Shown here piece after piece: positions 25,503 to 34,814 of a DNA stretch of 50,415 nucleotides. Both the position numbers and the translations under genes were made by a program. Source of the DNA: Pleurocapsa sp. CCALA 161 (GTDB lineage Bacteria; Cyanobacteriota; Cyanobacteriia; Cyanobacteriales; Xenococcaceae); the NCBI RefSeq assembly GCF_003003995.1, contig NZ_PVWF01000028.1:1-50415 (forward strand). Reading direction: 5' to 3'. Every line of letters starts with the position of its first letter. Position 1 is the stretch's first letter. The notes under the pieces are model-generated. The model was not told the DNA's origin and made no database searches. It worked only from the letters and a program-made list of their open reading frames with translations.

Positions 25503-26114
25503 CTACTTATCACTATCACCACTCAAAGTAGCAAACTCGCGAGGGCGTTCGGGTAAAGTTAGCTTAGTGCTAATCGTATCGTCAGTAACTAAGGATTCAG
25601 GAATTAAATCACGACGTGCCAAGATAATTGCTCCTACCATCGCCATCAAGAGCAATACTGAAGCCAGTTCAAACGGCAATAGATAATCGCTGAAGAAATG
25701 TTCACCTAGAGCTACAACTGTGTTTTCCACGGGAACAGAGACAGTATCAAGTGACCAAGGAGTTGCTAAGACCATTGTTCCTAATAGGGCAAACAGTCCA
25801 AAGCAGACTAGGGCAGTTGCTGCTTTGCGTATGATCCGCCCAGGAAGTTCAACATAATCTTCTTGCTTATTAACCAACATGATTGCGAACAAAATTAATA
25901 CGTTAACCGCACCGACATATACCAGAATTTGGGCCGCTGCAACAAAGTCGGCATTGAGCAGGATATATAAACCAGCAATACTAATAAACACTCCTGCTAG
26001 TAAAAAAGCAGAATGGACAATTTTTGGGAGTAGGACAACTCCCAAGGCTGTTCCAATCATCATTAAACCCAAAATTACCAAAGAAACTATCTGTACCCCT
26101 TCAGCTAAATTCAC
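25503..26114 (-). CDS. ndhG: NDH-1 subunit NdhG (NuoJ-like)
   Basis: Membrane subunit of NDH-1, 203 residues, five helices. The YVGAVNVLILFAIMLV helix is the family hallmark, as in NuoJ. The soluble tail after about residue 175 is longer than in NuoJ, typical of the cyanobacterial form. It lies between ndhI (42-base gap) and ndhE (50-base gap). Confidence 0.95.
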   Translation of the reverse strand: MNLAEGVQIVSLVILGLMMIGTALGVVLLPKIVHSAFLLAGVFISIAGLYILLNADFVAAAQILVYVGAVNVLILFAIMLVNKQEDYVELPGRIIRKAATALVCFGLFALLGTMVLATPWSLDTVSVPVENTVVALGEHFFSDYLLPFELASVLLLMAMVGAIILARRDLIPESLVTDDTISTKLTLPERPREFATLSGDSDK

Positions 26115-26156
26115 TCTTTTCTCCTCTTGCTAAGTTAGTCAATTAAAAATGTTTGT

Positions 26157-26774
26157 CTATCCTTCTGTTGCTGTTTCTTCTTTTGGTTTAGCAGCTTCAA
26201 TTTCTGCGAGAATTTCCTCTGGGCGTTTGCCGGCGCGTTGAGTTCCTTTGGGTAAACCATGAGGTTCTACTTCGCCTTTGGGTAGGTAAGCGAACTCTTT
26301 GAGAGGAGTTACCATTGGATCTTGAGTTACCTTGTAAGGTAAGCGTCCTAAAGCTACGTTATCGTAATTAAGCTCATGACGATCATAGGAGGCTAATTCA
26401 TATTCCTCGGTCATGGAAAGACAGTTGGTGGGACAATATTCGACGCAATTACCACAAAAGATGCAGACCCCAAAATCAATACTGTAATGGTTAAGCTTTT
26501 TCTTTTTGGCTACCTTGTCAAATTCCCAATCAACTACAGGGAGGTTAATCGGACAGACGCGAACACAGACTTCACAGGAAATACACTTATCAAATTCATA
26601 GTGAATTCTACCTCGATAGCGTTCGGAAGGAACTAGTTTTTCGTAAGGATATTGAACGGTGACAGGACGACGAGACATGTGATCGAAGGTAACGGAAAGA
26701 CCTTGACCAATATATTTAGCAGCCTGCCAACTTTCTTGGGCATAGTCTTGCACTTGTTTGAGGATATTAAACAT
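26157..26774 (-). CDS. ndhI: NDH-1 subunit NdhI (two 4Fe-4S clusters)
   Basis: Ferredoxin-like subunit that passes electrons inside the peripheral arm of NDH-1, 205 residues. Two 4Fe-4S motifs are clear: [12 protein letters not shown] and [12 protein letters not shown]. The N-terminal amphipathic helix anchors it at the membrane arm. The C-terminal acidic/proline-rich tail is typical of cyanobacterial NdhI. Confidence 0.96.
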   Translation of the reverse strand: MFNILKQVQDYAQESWQAAKYIGQGLSVTFDHMSRRPVTVQYPYEKLVPSERYRGRIHYEFDKCISCEVCVRVCPINLPVVDWEFDKVAKKKKLNHYSIDFGVCIFCGNCVEYCPTNCLSMTEEYELASYDRHELNYDNVALGRLPYKVTQDPMVTPLKEFAYLPKGEVEPHGLPKGTQRAGKRPEEILAEIEAAKPKEETATEG

Positions 26775-26822
26775 GATGTTCGCTCTTGCTTTATTTTGTA
26801 AGTTAAATACTTTTTGCTTTAA

Positions 26823-27941
26823 TTAGCCACCAAAAGCTACGGGAAAAGATATTTTCAAAGCAGCAGTAATCAGTAGGTTGGCGAGAGAAATTGGTAAGAG
26901 AAATTTCCAGCCTAAGTCTAACAATTGGTCGATCCGCACACGGGGTACAGTCCAACGCAATAAGACGGCGATAAATACTAGGAAGTATGCTTTAACCAAA
27001 GTCATAATGATGCCTAATGAAGCAGTCAATACCTGTAGCCAGGGAGTAGTGTCGGCAACGCCAATCCAGTCTGCTAGACGATCTAAAGGAATAAAGAATT
27101 CCCACCCACCGAGATAGAGAACGGCAAAAACTAATGCCGATAAGACTAAGTTTACATAAGAACCTAGATAGAAAAGAGCAAATTTCATCCCTGCATACTC
27201 TGTCTGATAACCTGCAACTAGTTCTTCTTCTGCTTCAGGCAAATCGAAGGGGAGACGTTCACATTCAGCTAAGGCTGCAATCCAAAAAATAATAAAACCC
27301 ACGGGTTGTCGCCAAATATTCCAGCCCAAAATCCCATAGCCTGACTGTTGCTCGACAATATCGATGGTACTAAGACTATTAGACATCATCACGATCGCCA
27401 ACACGGATAAAGCTAAGGGAATCTCATAACTAATGGATTGGGCTGCGGCTCTCAATCCTCCTAATAAAGCGTACTTATTATTAGAAGCATAACCCGACAT
27501 TAATAGCCCAATTGGGGCAATGCTAGATAGTGAAATCCAGATAAAGATCCCTACGTTTAAATCTGTCACTACTAAGTTTTGTCCAAAGGGTACGATGAGA
27601 TAGGACAAAAATACGGGGATGACCACTAGGACAGGGCCAAGAGTAAATAACCAAGGATCTGCTTTAGCTGGAATAACGTCTTCTTTAAAAACTAGTTTGA
27701 TCCCATCAGCCACGGGCTGTAATACCCCTAACGGTCCTGCATATTCTGGACCGATGCGCTGTTGAGCGGCAGCCGAGATTTTTCGCTCTAGCCAAACTAC
27801 TACCAAAACTCCCACGGTTGCGCCAATAATCATTAACAACATTGGCAGAGGTAGCCAAATTGCTTTAGCTAAACCAAAGGGAAGTCCAAAATCCTGAAGA
27901 GTTTGAACAAAAGTTCCTTGTAAGTCAATTCCTGAATTCAT
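26823..27941 (-). CDS. ndhA: NDH-1 subunit NdhA (NuoH-like)
   Basis: Quinone-site membrane subunit of NDH-1, 372 residues, eight or nine helices. Signatures are the [19 protein letters not shown] loop and the acidic [18 protein letters not shown] loop, both near the quinone cavity. It is the first gene of the operon, and the carotenoid oxygenase gene begins 147 bases away on the other strand, so promoters overlap in that gap. Confidence 0.96.
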   Translation of the reverse strand: MNSGIDLQGTFVQTLQDFGLPFGLAKAIWLPLPMLLMIIGATVGVLVVVWLERKISAAAQQRIGPEYAGPLGVLQPVADGIKLVFKEDVIPAKADPWLFTLGPVLVVIPVFLSYLIVPFGQNLVVTDLNVGIFIWISLSSIAPIGLLMSGYASNNKYALLGGLRAAAQSISYEIPLALSVLAIVMMSNSLSTIDIVEQQSGYGILGWNIWRQPVGFIIFWIAALAECERLPFDLPEAEEELVAGYQTEYAGMKFALFYLGSYVNLVLSALVFAVLYLGGWEFFIPLDRLADWIGVADTTPWLQVLTASLGIIMTLVKAYFLVFIAVLLRWTVPRVRIDQLLDLGWKFLLPISLANLLITAALKISFPVAFGG

Positions 27942-28088
27942 ATTTGTATATCGTATTGGATTTGGATTAAGCTAATCTCAGACTATAGCTAGAGTTTAGA
28001 CAATTTTCTATTCCTTATCATTGCTAGTATATCGTTGTCCGCTGTTCCCTAAATTTTGAATTAGTTATAAAACTTAATTAAGAGTCTG

Positions 28089-29513
28089 ATGATAACTACA
28101 TCTAAACAGAAAACCTGGTCAAACGCGATCGCCCGACCCGCGCCAGAATTTGATTTAACACCGCTATTAGTTATTTCTGGTGCAATACCCGCAGATTTAC
28201 GTGGCTCACTCTATCGTAATGGCCCTGCTAGGTTGTCTAGAGGCGGTAAACGAGTAGGACATTGGTTTGATGGCGATGGTGCTATTTTAGGGGTTCATTT
28301 TACGGATACAGGGGCAACTGGGGTCTATCGCTACGTACAGACTCAGGGATATCTAGATGAACAGTCGGCAGATGCCTATATTTATCCTAACTACGGTATG
28401 ACTGCTGCGGGAGCATTTTGGAACAATTGGTTTAAACCGATTAAAAACGCGGCTAATACTTCGGTTTTGGCTTTAAGCGACCGTTTGCTTGCTCTTTGGG
28501 AAGGGGGAAAGCCTCATGCTTTAGATTTAGAGACTTTGGCAACTATTGGTATTGATCCGCTATCTGCTCTTACAGACAAGCAACCTTTTTCCGCCCATCC
28601 AAAAGTTGACCCCATGACGGGGAATATTTTTAATTTCGGGGTTAGCAGTGGCGCAAATACTGTCCTAAATCTATACCGTTGCGCTCCTACAGGGGAGTTA
28701 GAACAGCAGAATTCTTTTCCGCTGGTGGGATTACCTTTGATTCATGACTTTTGTTTTGCAGGGCAATATTTAATCTTTTTGGTTTCTCCAGTAAGAGTTA
28801 GTATTCCCCCTGTAATGTTCGGACAAAAAAGCTACAGTGACTCCCTCGAATGGAAACCAGAATTAGGTACAGAAATTCTAATTTTTGATCGCGATGACTT
28901 ATCTTTAGTTAGTCGTGGTAAAACCGATCCTTGGTTTCAATGGCATTTTGTTAATGGTTATGTCGATCAAGACGGTAATATTGTGACTGAATTTACTCGC
29001 TATGAAAATTTTGCTACCAATCAGTATTTAAAAGAAGTCGCTTCTGGCTACAGCGAAACTAAAGCGCCAGGAACTTTGTGGTCACTTGTTATCGATCCAC
29101 AAACAGCAAAAGTAATTAGTAACCAGCCAATATTAAATGCTTGTAATGAATTTCCTTTAGTCTCTCCTGCCAAAGTAGGACAGAATTGGCGTTATACCTA
29201 TTTAAATGTACATCGCGATGGTGTAACTCATGGGTCAGAATTATTCCAGGCGATCGCTTGCTTTGATCGAGAAACTGGTACAATTGCGATCGCCGATCTA
29301 GGGGAAAATTGCTATCCTTCTGAACCAATTTTAGTTCCTCGTCAAGACAATCCCGAACAAGGTTGGTTGTTAACAGTAGTATTTGATGGTAATACCGATA
29401 GTAGCGAAGTCAGAATTTATCAAAGCGATCAATTGTCAGCAGTACCTGTATGTCGTTTAGCATTACCTTCTGTAATTCCTCCTGGTTTCCATGGCACTTG
29501 GAAGAGTAGTTAA
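28089..29513 (+). CDS. Carotenoid oxygenase (apocarotenal-type)
   Basis: Seven-bladed beta-propeller iron oxygenase of 474 residues. The four iron-binding histidines are in SAHPKVDP, LIHDFCF, FQWHFVNGY and the C-terminal FHGTWK. The early LRGSLYRNGPARL block is also typical. It resembles cyanobacterial apocarotenoid 15,15'-oxygenases, which cut apocarotenals to retinal; exact substrate cannot be read. It is divergent from ndhA. Confidence 0.9.
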   Translation: MITTSKQKTWSNAIARPAPEFDLTPLLVISGAIPADLRGSLYRNGPARLSRGGKRVGHWFDGDGAILGVHFTDTGATGVYRYVQTQGYLDEQSADAYIYPNYGMTAAGAFWNNWFKPIKNAANTSVLALSDRLLALWEGGKPHALDLETLATIGIDPLSALTDKQPFSAHPKVDPMTGNIFNFGVSSGANTVLNLYRCAPTGELEQQNSFPLVGLPLIHDFCFAGQYLIFLVSPVRVSIPPVMFGQKSYSDSLEWKPELGTEILIFDRDDLSLVSRGKTDPWFQWHFVNGYVDQDGNIVTEFTRYENFATNQYLKEVASGYSETKAPGTLWSLVIDPQTAKVISNQPILNACNEFPLVSPAKVGQNWRYTYLNVHRDGVTHGSELFQAIACFDRETGTIAIADLGENCYPSEPILVPRQDNPEQGWLLTVVFDGNTDSSEVRIYQSDQLSAVPVCRLALPSVIPPGFHGTWKSS

Positions 29514-29947
29514 TAACTGGAAGATAAGACATCAAAATAACGTCGCATTCGCTTTACACTGAACGTTTGACTCTGCGCCCATTGCTTTACTATGAAATTC
29601 AAAGATTGACCTTTAACTATTGATGTCCTCAAGACTATTGACGGTATTTATTGGATTAAAGCGATCGCCTTCAATCTATGTTGGGGATGAGTGCGGATCA
29701 TGCAACTAGCATTACGTCAAATTCTGCTGAAAATTATTAGAACCCATCCAGCTAAGTTAGGACGAAAAGACTCTTTTGGGCAGCGTTATACTTTAATTGC
29801 ATTTCGAGCCAACTTCCCCTAATTCTCAGCCTGAGATGATTACAGCCTAGATCTAACAAAATCAAATTTTCTAGTCGTCCGCGATCGCAAAGTATAAGTT
29901 AACGTCCAATCGCCGTCTTGATCTCTGGGAGAAATAGCAGTCTTTGA
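29514..29947. other. Gene-poor region with apparent coding relics
   Basis: No intact gene is supported. A 40-codon frame at 29700-29822 on the plus strand reads with protein-like composition (RTHPAKLGRKDSFGQRYTL) but ends early. On the minus strand a frame continues directly after the yoeB stop for about 34 codons (RDQDGDWTLTYTLRSRTT). Both look like remains of eroded genes. One HIP1 site is present near 29661. Confidence 0.45.
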
Positions 29948-30211
29948 TTAATAATGAAATCGACAAGAGATAATAGTTAGGTAGCGATCGCTGACTGCAT
30001 ACACAAGACGATTTGTATCGTCTATGCGACGCGACCATAAACCCGATAGATTTTCTTTTAAAGGTTCGGGTTTTCCAATGCCTGTAAAGGGTGTGCTTTT
30101 TGCAGCTTTAATTAGTTTGTTAATTCTCTTTAATTTCTTCTTATCCTGACTCTGCCAGTATACATAACTATCCCAGGCTTCATCAGTCCAGGCTAAAATC
30201 CGACTACTCAT
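29948..30211 (-). CDS. yoeB: Toxin YoeB (ribosome-dependent mRNA endoribonuclease)
   Basis: RelE-superfamily toxin of 87 residues, aligned with E. coli YoeB (84) with a three-residue offset. It cleaves mRNA on the ribosome and stops growth when free of antitoxin. The catalytic residues are present: E49 (KPEPL), R68 (NRLVYAV), and the C-terminal H86 and Y87 (SCRFHY). LSGLWSRRI is the family core. Its ATG lies 8 bases inside the yefM gene, typical of coupled translation. Confidence 0.95.
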   Translation of the reverse strand: MSSRILAWTDEAWDSYVYWQSQDKKKLKRINKLIKAAKSTPFTGIGKPEPLKENLSGLWSRRIDDTNRLVYAVSDRYLTIISCRFHY

Positions 30212-30461
30212 CCAACAAATCTTTTTCCGTCACTTGTCCCTGTTCATATTGGGCGATCGATCTGGCTAAATGAGCAGCATTTGCTGGAGATTTGAGTAAA
30301 TGAACTGTTTCCAGCAAACTATTAAAATAGTCCAGGGACATGACCACGGCATCATCAGCATCTCGCCTAGTGATTACGGTATAGTCTGCATCTTCAATTA
30401 CTCGATCTAAAATATTTTTGAGCTTGTTCCTTGCTTCAGTAAAGGTTACTATTTTCATCAC
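30204..30461 (-). CDS. yefM: Antitoxin YefM (Phd family)
   Basis: Antitoxin of 85 residues of the YefM/Phd family. The N-terminal DNA-binding part begins VTFTEARNKLKNILDRV, followed by the VITRRDADDAVVMSLDYFNSL block; the C-terminal part (from about 55) is the flexible YoeB-binding tail. It neutralises YoeB and represses its own promoter. A perfect palindrome with the TGTACA core lies 16 bases upstream. Confidence 0.95.
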   Translation of the reverse strand: MMKIVTFTEARNKLKNILDRVIEDADYTVITRRDADDAVVMSLDYFNSLLETVHLLKSPANAAHLARSIAQYEQGQVTEKDLLDE

Positions 30462-30476
30462 TTAAACCTGTCTTAG

Positions 30477-30490
30477 TACTTGTACAAGTA
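30477..30490. promoter_or_regulatory. YefM operator, TGTACA palindrome
   Basis: A perfect 14-bp palindrome, TACTTGTACAAGTA, just upstream of yefM. The E. coli yefM-yoeB operator is built on TGTACA palindromes, so this is very likely the binding site for YefM autorepression. Confidence 0.75.
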
Positions 30491-30548
30491 TACTGAATTA
30501 TTGTTAATTACTCAATAGCCTTTTTGACAAAATAATTTTGAGGTAAAC

Positions 30549-30665
30549 CTACAAATGACAACTAATAATATTCAACTCCTCGATCATTTGTTGAGTACCG
30601 ACAAACTCGGTTTTAAAGGTTATATCTTCATTCTCTAATAGCATTTCTATTACTTCCTTAAGCAT
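30549..30665 (-). other. Possible 38-residue open frame upstream of yefM
   Basis: A frame from ATG at 30665 codes for 38 residues (LKEVIEMLLENEDITFKT at the start) with protein-like composition, but has no ribosome-binding site and no recognised family. It may be a relic or a chance frame. Confidence 0.2.
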
Positions 30666-30749
30666 ATATATAGATGAATTACTAGTGCATTTAAAAAATA
30701 ATTTTGAATTTGATTTTAGATCATTTTTGCAATTATAAAAAACTTCAAA

Positions 30750-31940
30750 TTAAATAATATCAGGTACTTGCGCCACAATTTGTTTACCGATTTCAATCGA
30801 AGCAGTAGCAGCGGGGGATGGAGCATTACAAACATGGAGGGCGCGATCGCGACTGATAAACAGAAAATCGTCTACCATTGAGCCATCACTTTTTAAAGCC
30901 TGCGCTCGCACTCCTGCGGGGGTAGGTACTACATCTTGGGCTTGCACTTCAGGAATTAATCTTTGTAAACTACGGACAAAAATAGTCTTGCTGTAGGAGC
31001 GAATCATCTCCTGGATTCCTTCGCTATAAAATTTCCCTGCCAGCTTCCAAAACCCAGGATAGGTCATAGTATCCAAAAAGTCTTTTAGATCGAAATCGAA
31101 TTTATTATAAGCCTCTCGTTTAAAGCCTAATACTGCATTAGGCCCGGCATGGACACTACCATCAATTCCAGGGGTAAAATGGACTCCTAAAAAGGGAAAG
31201 TTAGGATTTGGAACGGGATAAATTGCCCCATTGACCAAATATTTTTTTTCAGGAGTTAACTCGTAATATTCGCCACGGAAAGGCACAATTTTGGCGGGAG
31301 CTTTGGCTTTGGCTAATTCCGTCAAGCGATCGCTATATAACCCTCCACAGTTAATTAAAAATTCTGTTTGATATTCTTCTTGATTGGTCTTAATTACATA
31401 ACCGTCTGTCATTGCTACAAGATCCTGGACACAGGTATTGTTGTATAAATCTACACCCTGTTTTTGAGCAATTTCAGCATATTTCAAACAAACTTGTTTA
31501 TAGTCAACAATTCCTGTAGATTTGACTCTAATTCCAGCTAAACAATTAACATGAGGCTCAATTTCTTGTACTTGCTCTTTAGTGATCTTTTTAATCTCAA
31601 GCTCATTAGCTAGTCCCCTGTCGTAGAGATTATCTAACAGAGGTAATTCATGCTCTTCTGTCGCCACGATAACTTTGCCACATATTTTATGATCGATATT
31701 GTGTTGAACGCAAAAATCTACCATTGAGCGATTACCATCACGGCAAAGTTTGGCTTTATAACTTCCTGGTTTGTAATAGATACCCGAATGAATTACACCA
31801 CTATTGTGTCCTGTCTGATGAGCAGCCCATGATGCTTCTTTTTCTAATAAAGCTATCTTAGCAGCAGGAAACCGCTGACTTAGCGCCATTGCCGTAGACA
31901 ACCCAACAATTCCACCACCGATGATAGTATAGTTATACAT
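30750..31940 (-). CDS. lhgO: L-2-hydroxyglutarate oxidase
   Basis: FAD-dependent oxidase of 396 residues that oxidises L-2-hydroxyglutarate to 2-oxoglutarate, passing electrons to oxygen or the quinone pool. The N-terminal FAD fold is YTIIGGGIVGLSTAMALSQR, followed by the GHNSGVIHSGIYYKPGS block that marks LhgO within the DAO superfamily. The C-terminal PTPAGVRAQA segment is also diagnostic. It lies at the end of the sugar-cluster strand but behind a terminator-like hairpin, so it is likely a separate unit. Confidence 0.9.
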   Translation of the reverse strand: MYNYTIIGGGIVGLSTAMALSQRFPAAKIALLEKEASWAAHQTGHNSGVIHSGIYYKPGSYKAKLCRDGNRSMVDFCVQHNIDHKICGKVIVATEEHELPLLDNLYDRGLANELEIKKITKEQVQEIEPHVNCLAGIRVKSTGIVDYKQVCLKYAEIAQKQGVDLYNNTCVQDLVAMTDGYVIKTNQEEYQTEFLINCGGLYSDRLTELAKAKAPAKIVPFRGEYYELTPEKKYLVNGAIYPVPNPNFPFLGVHFTPGIDGSVHAGPNAVLGFKREAYNKFDFDLKDFLDTMTYPGFWKLAGKFYSEGIQEMIRSYSKTIFVRSLQRLIPEVQAQDVVPTPAGVRAQALKSDGSMVDDFLFISRDRALHVCNAPSPAATASIEIGKQIVAQVPDII

Positions 31941-32006
31941 ATATGACTAAGTATTAATAATTAAGCTACGTTCAATCAATTCAAGCTTTAAACAAAACAC
32001 GAAATA

Positions 32007-32036
32007 AGGGATGAAGATTAATTCCTCCTCATCCCT
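32007..32036 (-). terminator. Terminator after methyltransferase gene
   Basis: On the minus strand AGGGATGA (32036-32029) pairs with TCATCCCT (32014-32007) around a 14-base loop, followed by a T-rich run (TTATTTCG). It lies 22 bases after the methyltransferase stop and would separate that gene from lhgO. The loop is large and the T run broken. Confidence 0.55.
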
Positions 32037-32058
32037 CATTATTGATCTCTAGATCCTG

Positions 32059-33285
32059 TTAAAGTGCCACTACTTCAGTTGATACACCCATGTTTTTCAG
32101 CATTTCGCTAATTTCTTGGGTATAAATGGCATTCATCACAATCACCTTATCTGGTTGATAGGTTTTGAGAAATTCAGGTGACATGATCTCTTTGCCCACC
32201 CCAGGAATATATTTGCCGTGACGATGGGGGTTAATATCGACAGCATATTGAATTTTGTCGATGGTTTTCAGGGTAGTTAAAAACGCTACACATTTTGAAC
32301 CAGAACCCCAAACTACAACTTTTTCTTGTTTAGCGTGAGCATCATCTAAATACTTTTTCCAATAATCTAGTTTGCCTGTAATCTTCTCTGTAAATAGCTG
32401 CACGTCTTGAGCGACATCTGATACGCTTTCTTCAAAAGGATGAATCTTATCTGAAGGCATAGCAACAGGTTTAGCTTCGATCAATAAATACTGATCGCCA
32501 TAATCGCAGTAAAGATCTGTTACTTCAAAACCACTGTCGCAGAATAAACGGGCTAATGTACCAGGACTAAAGTAAGAACAGTGTTCGTAGTAAATATCTT
32601 CAAAAGCTTGCTCTTTTAAAACTCTGGTATTGTCTGGTATTTCAAAGACGACTACAGTATCGCGATCGCCAATGGACTTACGCACTGTTTTGATAAACTC
32701 AGAGGTAGGCTGGACATGCTCTAAGGTATGACGGCAGCAAATAAAGTCACCCACATACTCGGAATGCTTTTCAGAATAATAATCTTGAATAAAGGTTACG
32801 CGGTCTGCTGCTTCACTTTCTACTCTTCCAGGTACGACGCTAGGGTCAATACCCACTCCACGGTTATTACCTAATTCACACAGAAGCAGTAAGAAATCTC
32901 CTTTGCTACAGCCAATTTCGATAATGTCTTTATTATGCAGATCGTATTTATCGATCAAGTGATTCGCTAGCTTGAGGGAAAACTTATTAAATGTGGGAGA
33001 ATAGCTTTGCTGATCTTCATAGTTTGGTGCGTAGGATGACCATTTAGCATCAAATTCGGTGTTGGTAATAAAACCACAGCGATCGCAAAATCCTAAAACC
33101 ACATCTCCACTAGGAAAATTAACCGCTTCTGATTGATCCGACATCATCAGGCAACTGTGAACGGGAACATCTCGAACTTCGTAAAAAACTTCAAGTTCAT
33201 GATGACCACAGTTAGGACATGTATGTTTAACTGTTTTAGTTTTGGTTTTTGAAGAACTTACATCGGAAATCATATCTCTCACCAT
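32059..33285 (-). CDS. Zinc-ribbon class I methyltransferase, sugar C-methyltransferase type
   Basis: About 408 residues. It has an N-terminal zinc ribbon (CPNCGHHE and CDRCGF), a SAM-binding Rossmann domain (IIEIGCSKGDFL) and a C-terminal domain like that of C-methyltransferases of the TylC3/NovU type (GSGSKCVAFLT). These add a methyl to a keto-sugar carbon. The ATG at 33285 is chosen because AGGAG lies 8 bases upstream; a GTG at 33294 would leave no spacing. It shares architecture with the next gene upstream, so the two are paralogues of different age. Confidence 0.8.
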   Translation of the reverse strand: MVRDMISDVSSSKTKTKTVKHTCPNCGHHELEVFYEVRDVPVHSCLMMSDQSEAVNFPSGDVVLGFCDRCGFITNTEFDAKWSSYAPNYEDQQSYSPTFNKFSLKLANHLIDKYDLHNKDIIEIGCSKGDFLLLLCELGNNRGVGIDPSVVPGRVESEAADRVTFIQDYYSEKHSEYVGDFICCRHTLEHVQPTSEFIKTVRKSIGDRDTVVVFEIPDNTRVLKEQAFEDIYYEHCSYFSPGTLARLFCDSGFEVTDLYCDYGDQYLLIEAKPVAMPSDKIHPFEESVSDVAQDVQLFTEKITGKLDYWKKYLDDAHAKQEKVVVWGSGSKCVAFLTTLKTIDKIQYAVDINPHRHGKYIPGVGKEIMSPEFLKTYQPDKVIVMNAIYTQEISEMLKNMGVSTEVVAL

Positions 33286-33431
33286 AACTGACACTCCTGG
33301 GTCAAATTTAAGTTTTTAAAAATGCTAATTACACTCTGATTTATGGTTAAGGCTTACTTGCTCTCAACAAAGCTTAAGGTTCTAACTTTTGCATCAGCTA
33401 GATTTAATCAGTTGGCAAATTAGCTAGGTGG

Positions 33432-34661
33432 TCAAACAATTCTGGGCTTAGGAATAGGAACAATAAATTTCCCTCCAGCCTGTTGATATTCTTGTTGCTG
33501 CTGCATGATTTCTTCGGCAAAATTCCAGGCCAAAATTAGTACATAATCGGGTTGATCTTCTAACAGCTTAGTAGGAGGAAAAATGGGTAGATGATTTACA
33601 CTCATATAGCGTCCGTGCTTAAAAGTGTTTAAGTCTACGATATAGTCCAGTAAAGTTTTATCAATTCCAAGATAACTAAGCATAGTAGTGGCTTTAGCAG
33701 CAGCACCATAGCCCACAACTCTTTTGCCTTGTTTTTTCAAATCCCACAGAATATCTAACAGAGAATGTTTGAAATCTGCTACTTTACTGGCAAAATCTTC
33801 GTAGTAAGTCATTTTGTCTACTTGTGCTACCTGTTCTGCTGCTAGTAAAGACTTAACTGAATCTTTTACCGCTTCTTTTGGTTCGACATCTAAACGCAAA
33901 GATCCACCATGGATTTTAGTATGTTCAATATCGTTTAAATATAAATTATGTCTTCTAAACAGCTTATCTAAGGCTGTTACGGAATAATAACAAAGATGTT
34001 GATGGTAAATTGTATCAAACTCGCAGTGTTCCACCAAATCTACAAGATAAGGAGCTTCAATTACTGCCACTCCCGTCTCTTTTAACAACAACGAAATTCC
34101 CTTTACAAAACCATTTAAGTCTGGCACGTGAGCCAAAACATTATTAGCTAAAAACACATCCGCTTGCTTGCCTTCATCTTTCAGCTTCTGAGCTAATTCT
34201 TGACCAAAGAAAGTACAGATTGAGTTAACTCCTTTTTCAATGGCTGCATTTACAGGACCAGAAGCTGGATCGATTCCCAACACAGAAATATTCTCATCGA
34301 CAAAGTTTTTCAGCATATAACCGTCATTACTGGCTGCTTCAATCACTAAGCTAGTCTGATCTAAATTTCTGGTTTTAATTAAATTTTTAGCGCTATCACC
34401 AAAATGCTTTAATAAGGATACTGATACAGATGAGAAATAAGGATAATCTTGACAGAAGAGAATTTCTGGAGGAACTATTTCTGTAATTTGCACCAGACTG
34501 CATTCAGGACAAAATACTAAATCTAAAGGAGCAGTGTATTCTGGGGAATCGAACTGTTCTTTAGTTAAAAGATTATCGGCAAGGGGAGTATAGCCAAAAG
34601 AAATAATTGATTTTAGGTCTGTGTTACCACAGGAAAGACAACTCGGCGGATGATTATTCAT
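33432..34661 (-). CDS. Sugar C-methyltransferase-like protein
   Basis: Protein of 409 residues: N-terminal zinc ribbon ([15 protein letters not shown]), SAM domain ([12 protein letters not shown]) and a C-terminal domain with [16 protein letters not shown], as in NDP-keto-sugar C-methyltransferases. The Y-H-Q-H-L segment (YHQHLCYYS) belongs to the catalytic face. It probably methylates a nucleotide-linked keto-deoxysugar supplied by the rfbF/epimerase pathway; the exact sugar is unknown. Confidence 0.85.
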   Translation of the reverse strand: MNNHPPSCLSCGNTDLKSIISFGYTPLADNLLTKEQFDSPEYTAPLDLVFCPECSLVQITEIVPPEILFCQDYPYFSSVSVSLLKHFGDSAKNLIKTRNLDQTSLVIEAASNDGYMLKNFVDENISVLGIDPASGPVNAAIEKGVNSICTFFGQELAQKLKDEGKQADVFLANNVLAHVPDLNGFVKGISLLLKETGVAVIEAPYLVDLVEHCEFDTIYHQHLCYYSVTALDKLFRRHNLYLNDIEHTKIHGGSLRLDVEPKEAVKDSVKSLLAAEQVAQVDKMTYYEDFASKVADFKHSLLDILWDLKKQGKRVVGYGAAAKATTMLSYLGIDKTLLDYIVDLNTFKHGRYMSVNHLPIFPPTKLLEDQPDYVLILAWNFAEEIMQQQQEYQQAGGKFIVPIPKPRIV

Positions 34662-34814
34662 AGTTAAGATTAGAGATTACTTAAGAACAAGAGGCTCAAA
34701 GGTAGATGAGAAAAATCAGGACAACTTTATAATTGCCCTAATTTTTTTGCTTAAATCTATGATTAACTTATTATTATCAAGTTATAAAGTAAGTTAACCA
34801 CTATGGAAGGGAAG

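Noticed and set aside
30555-30638. Plus-strand frame starting MTTNNIQLLDHLL upstream of yefM
   Set aside because: Ends after 27 codons, has no ribosome-binding site and overlaps a better-looking frame on the other strand, itself uncertain.
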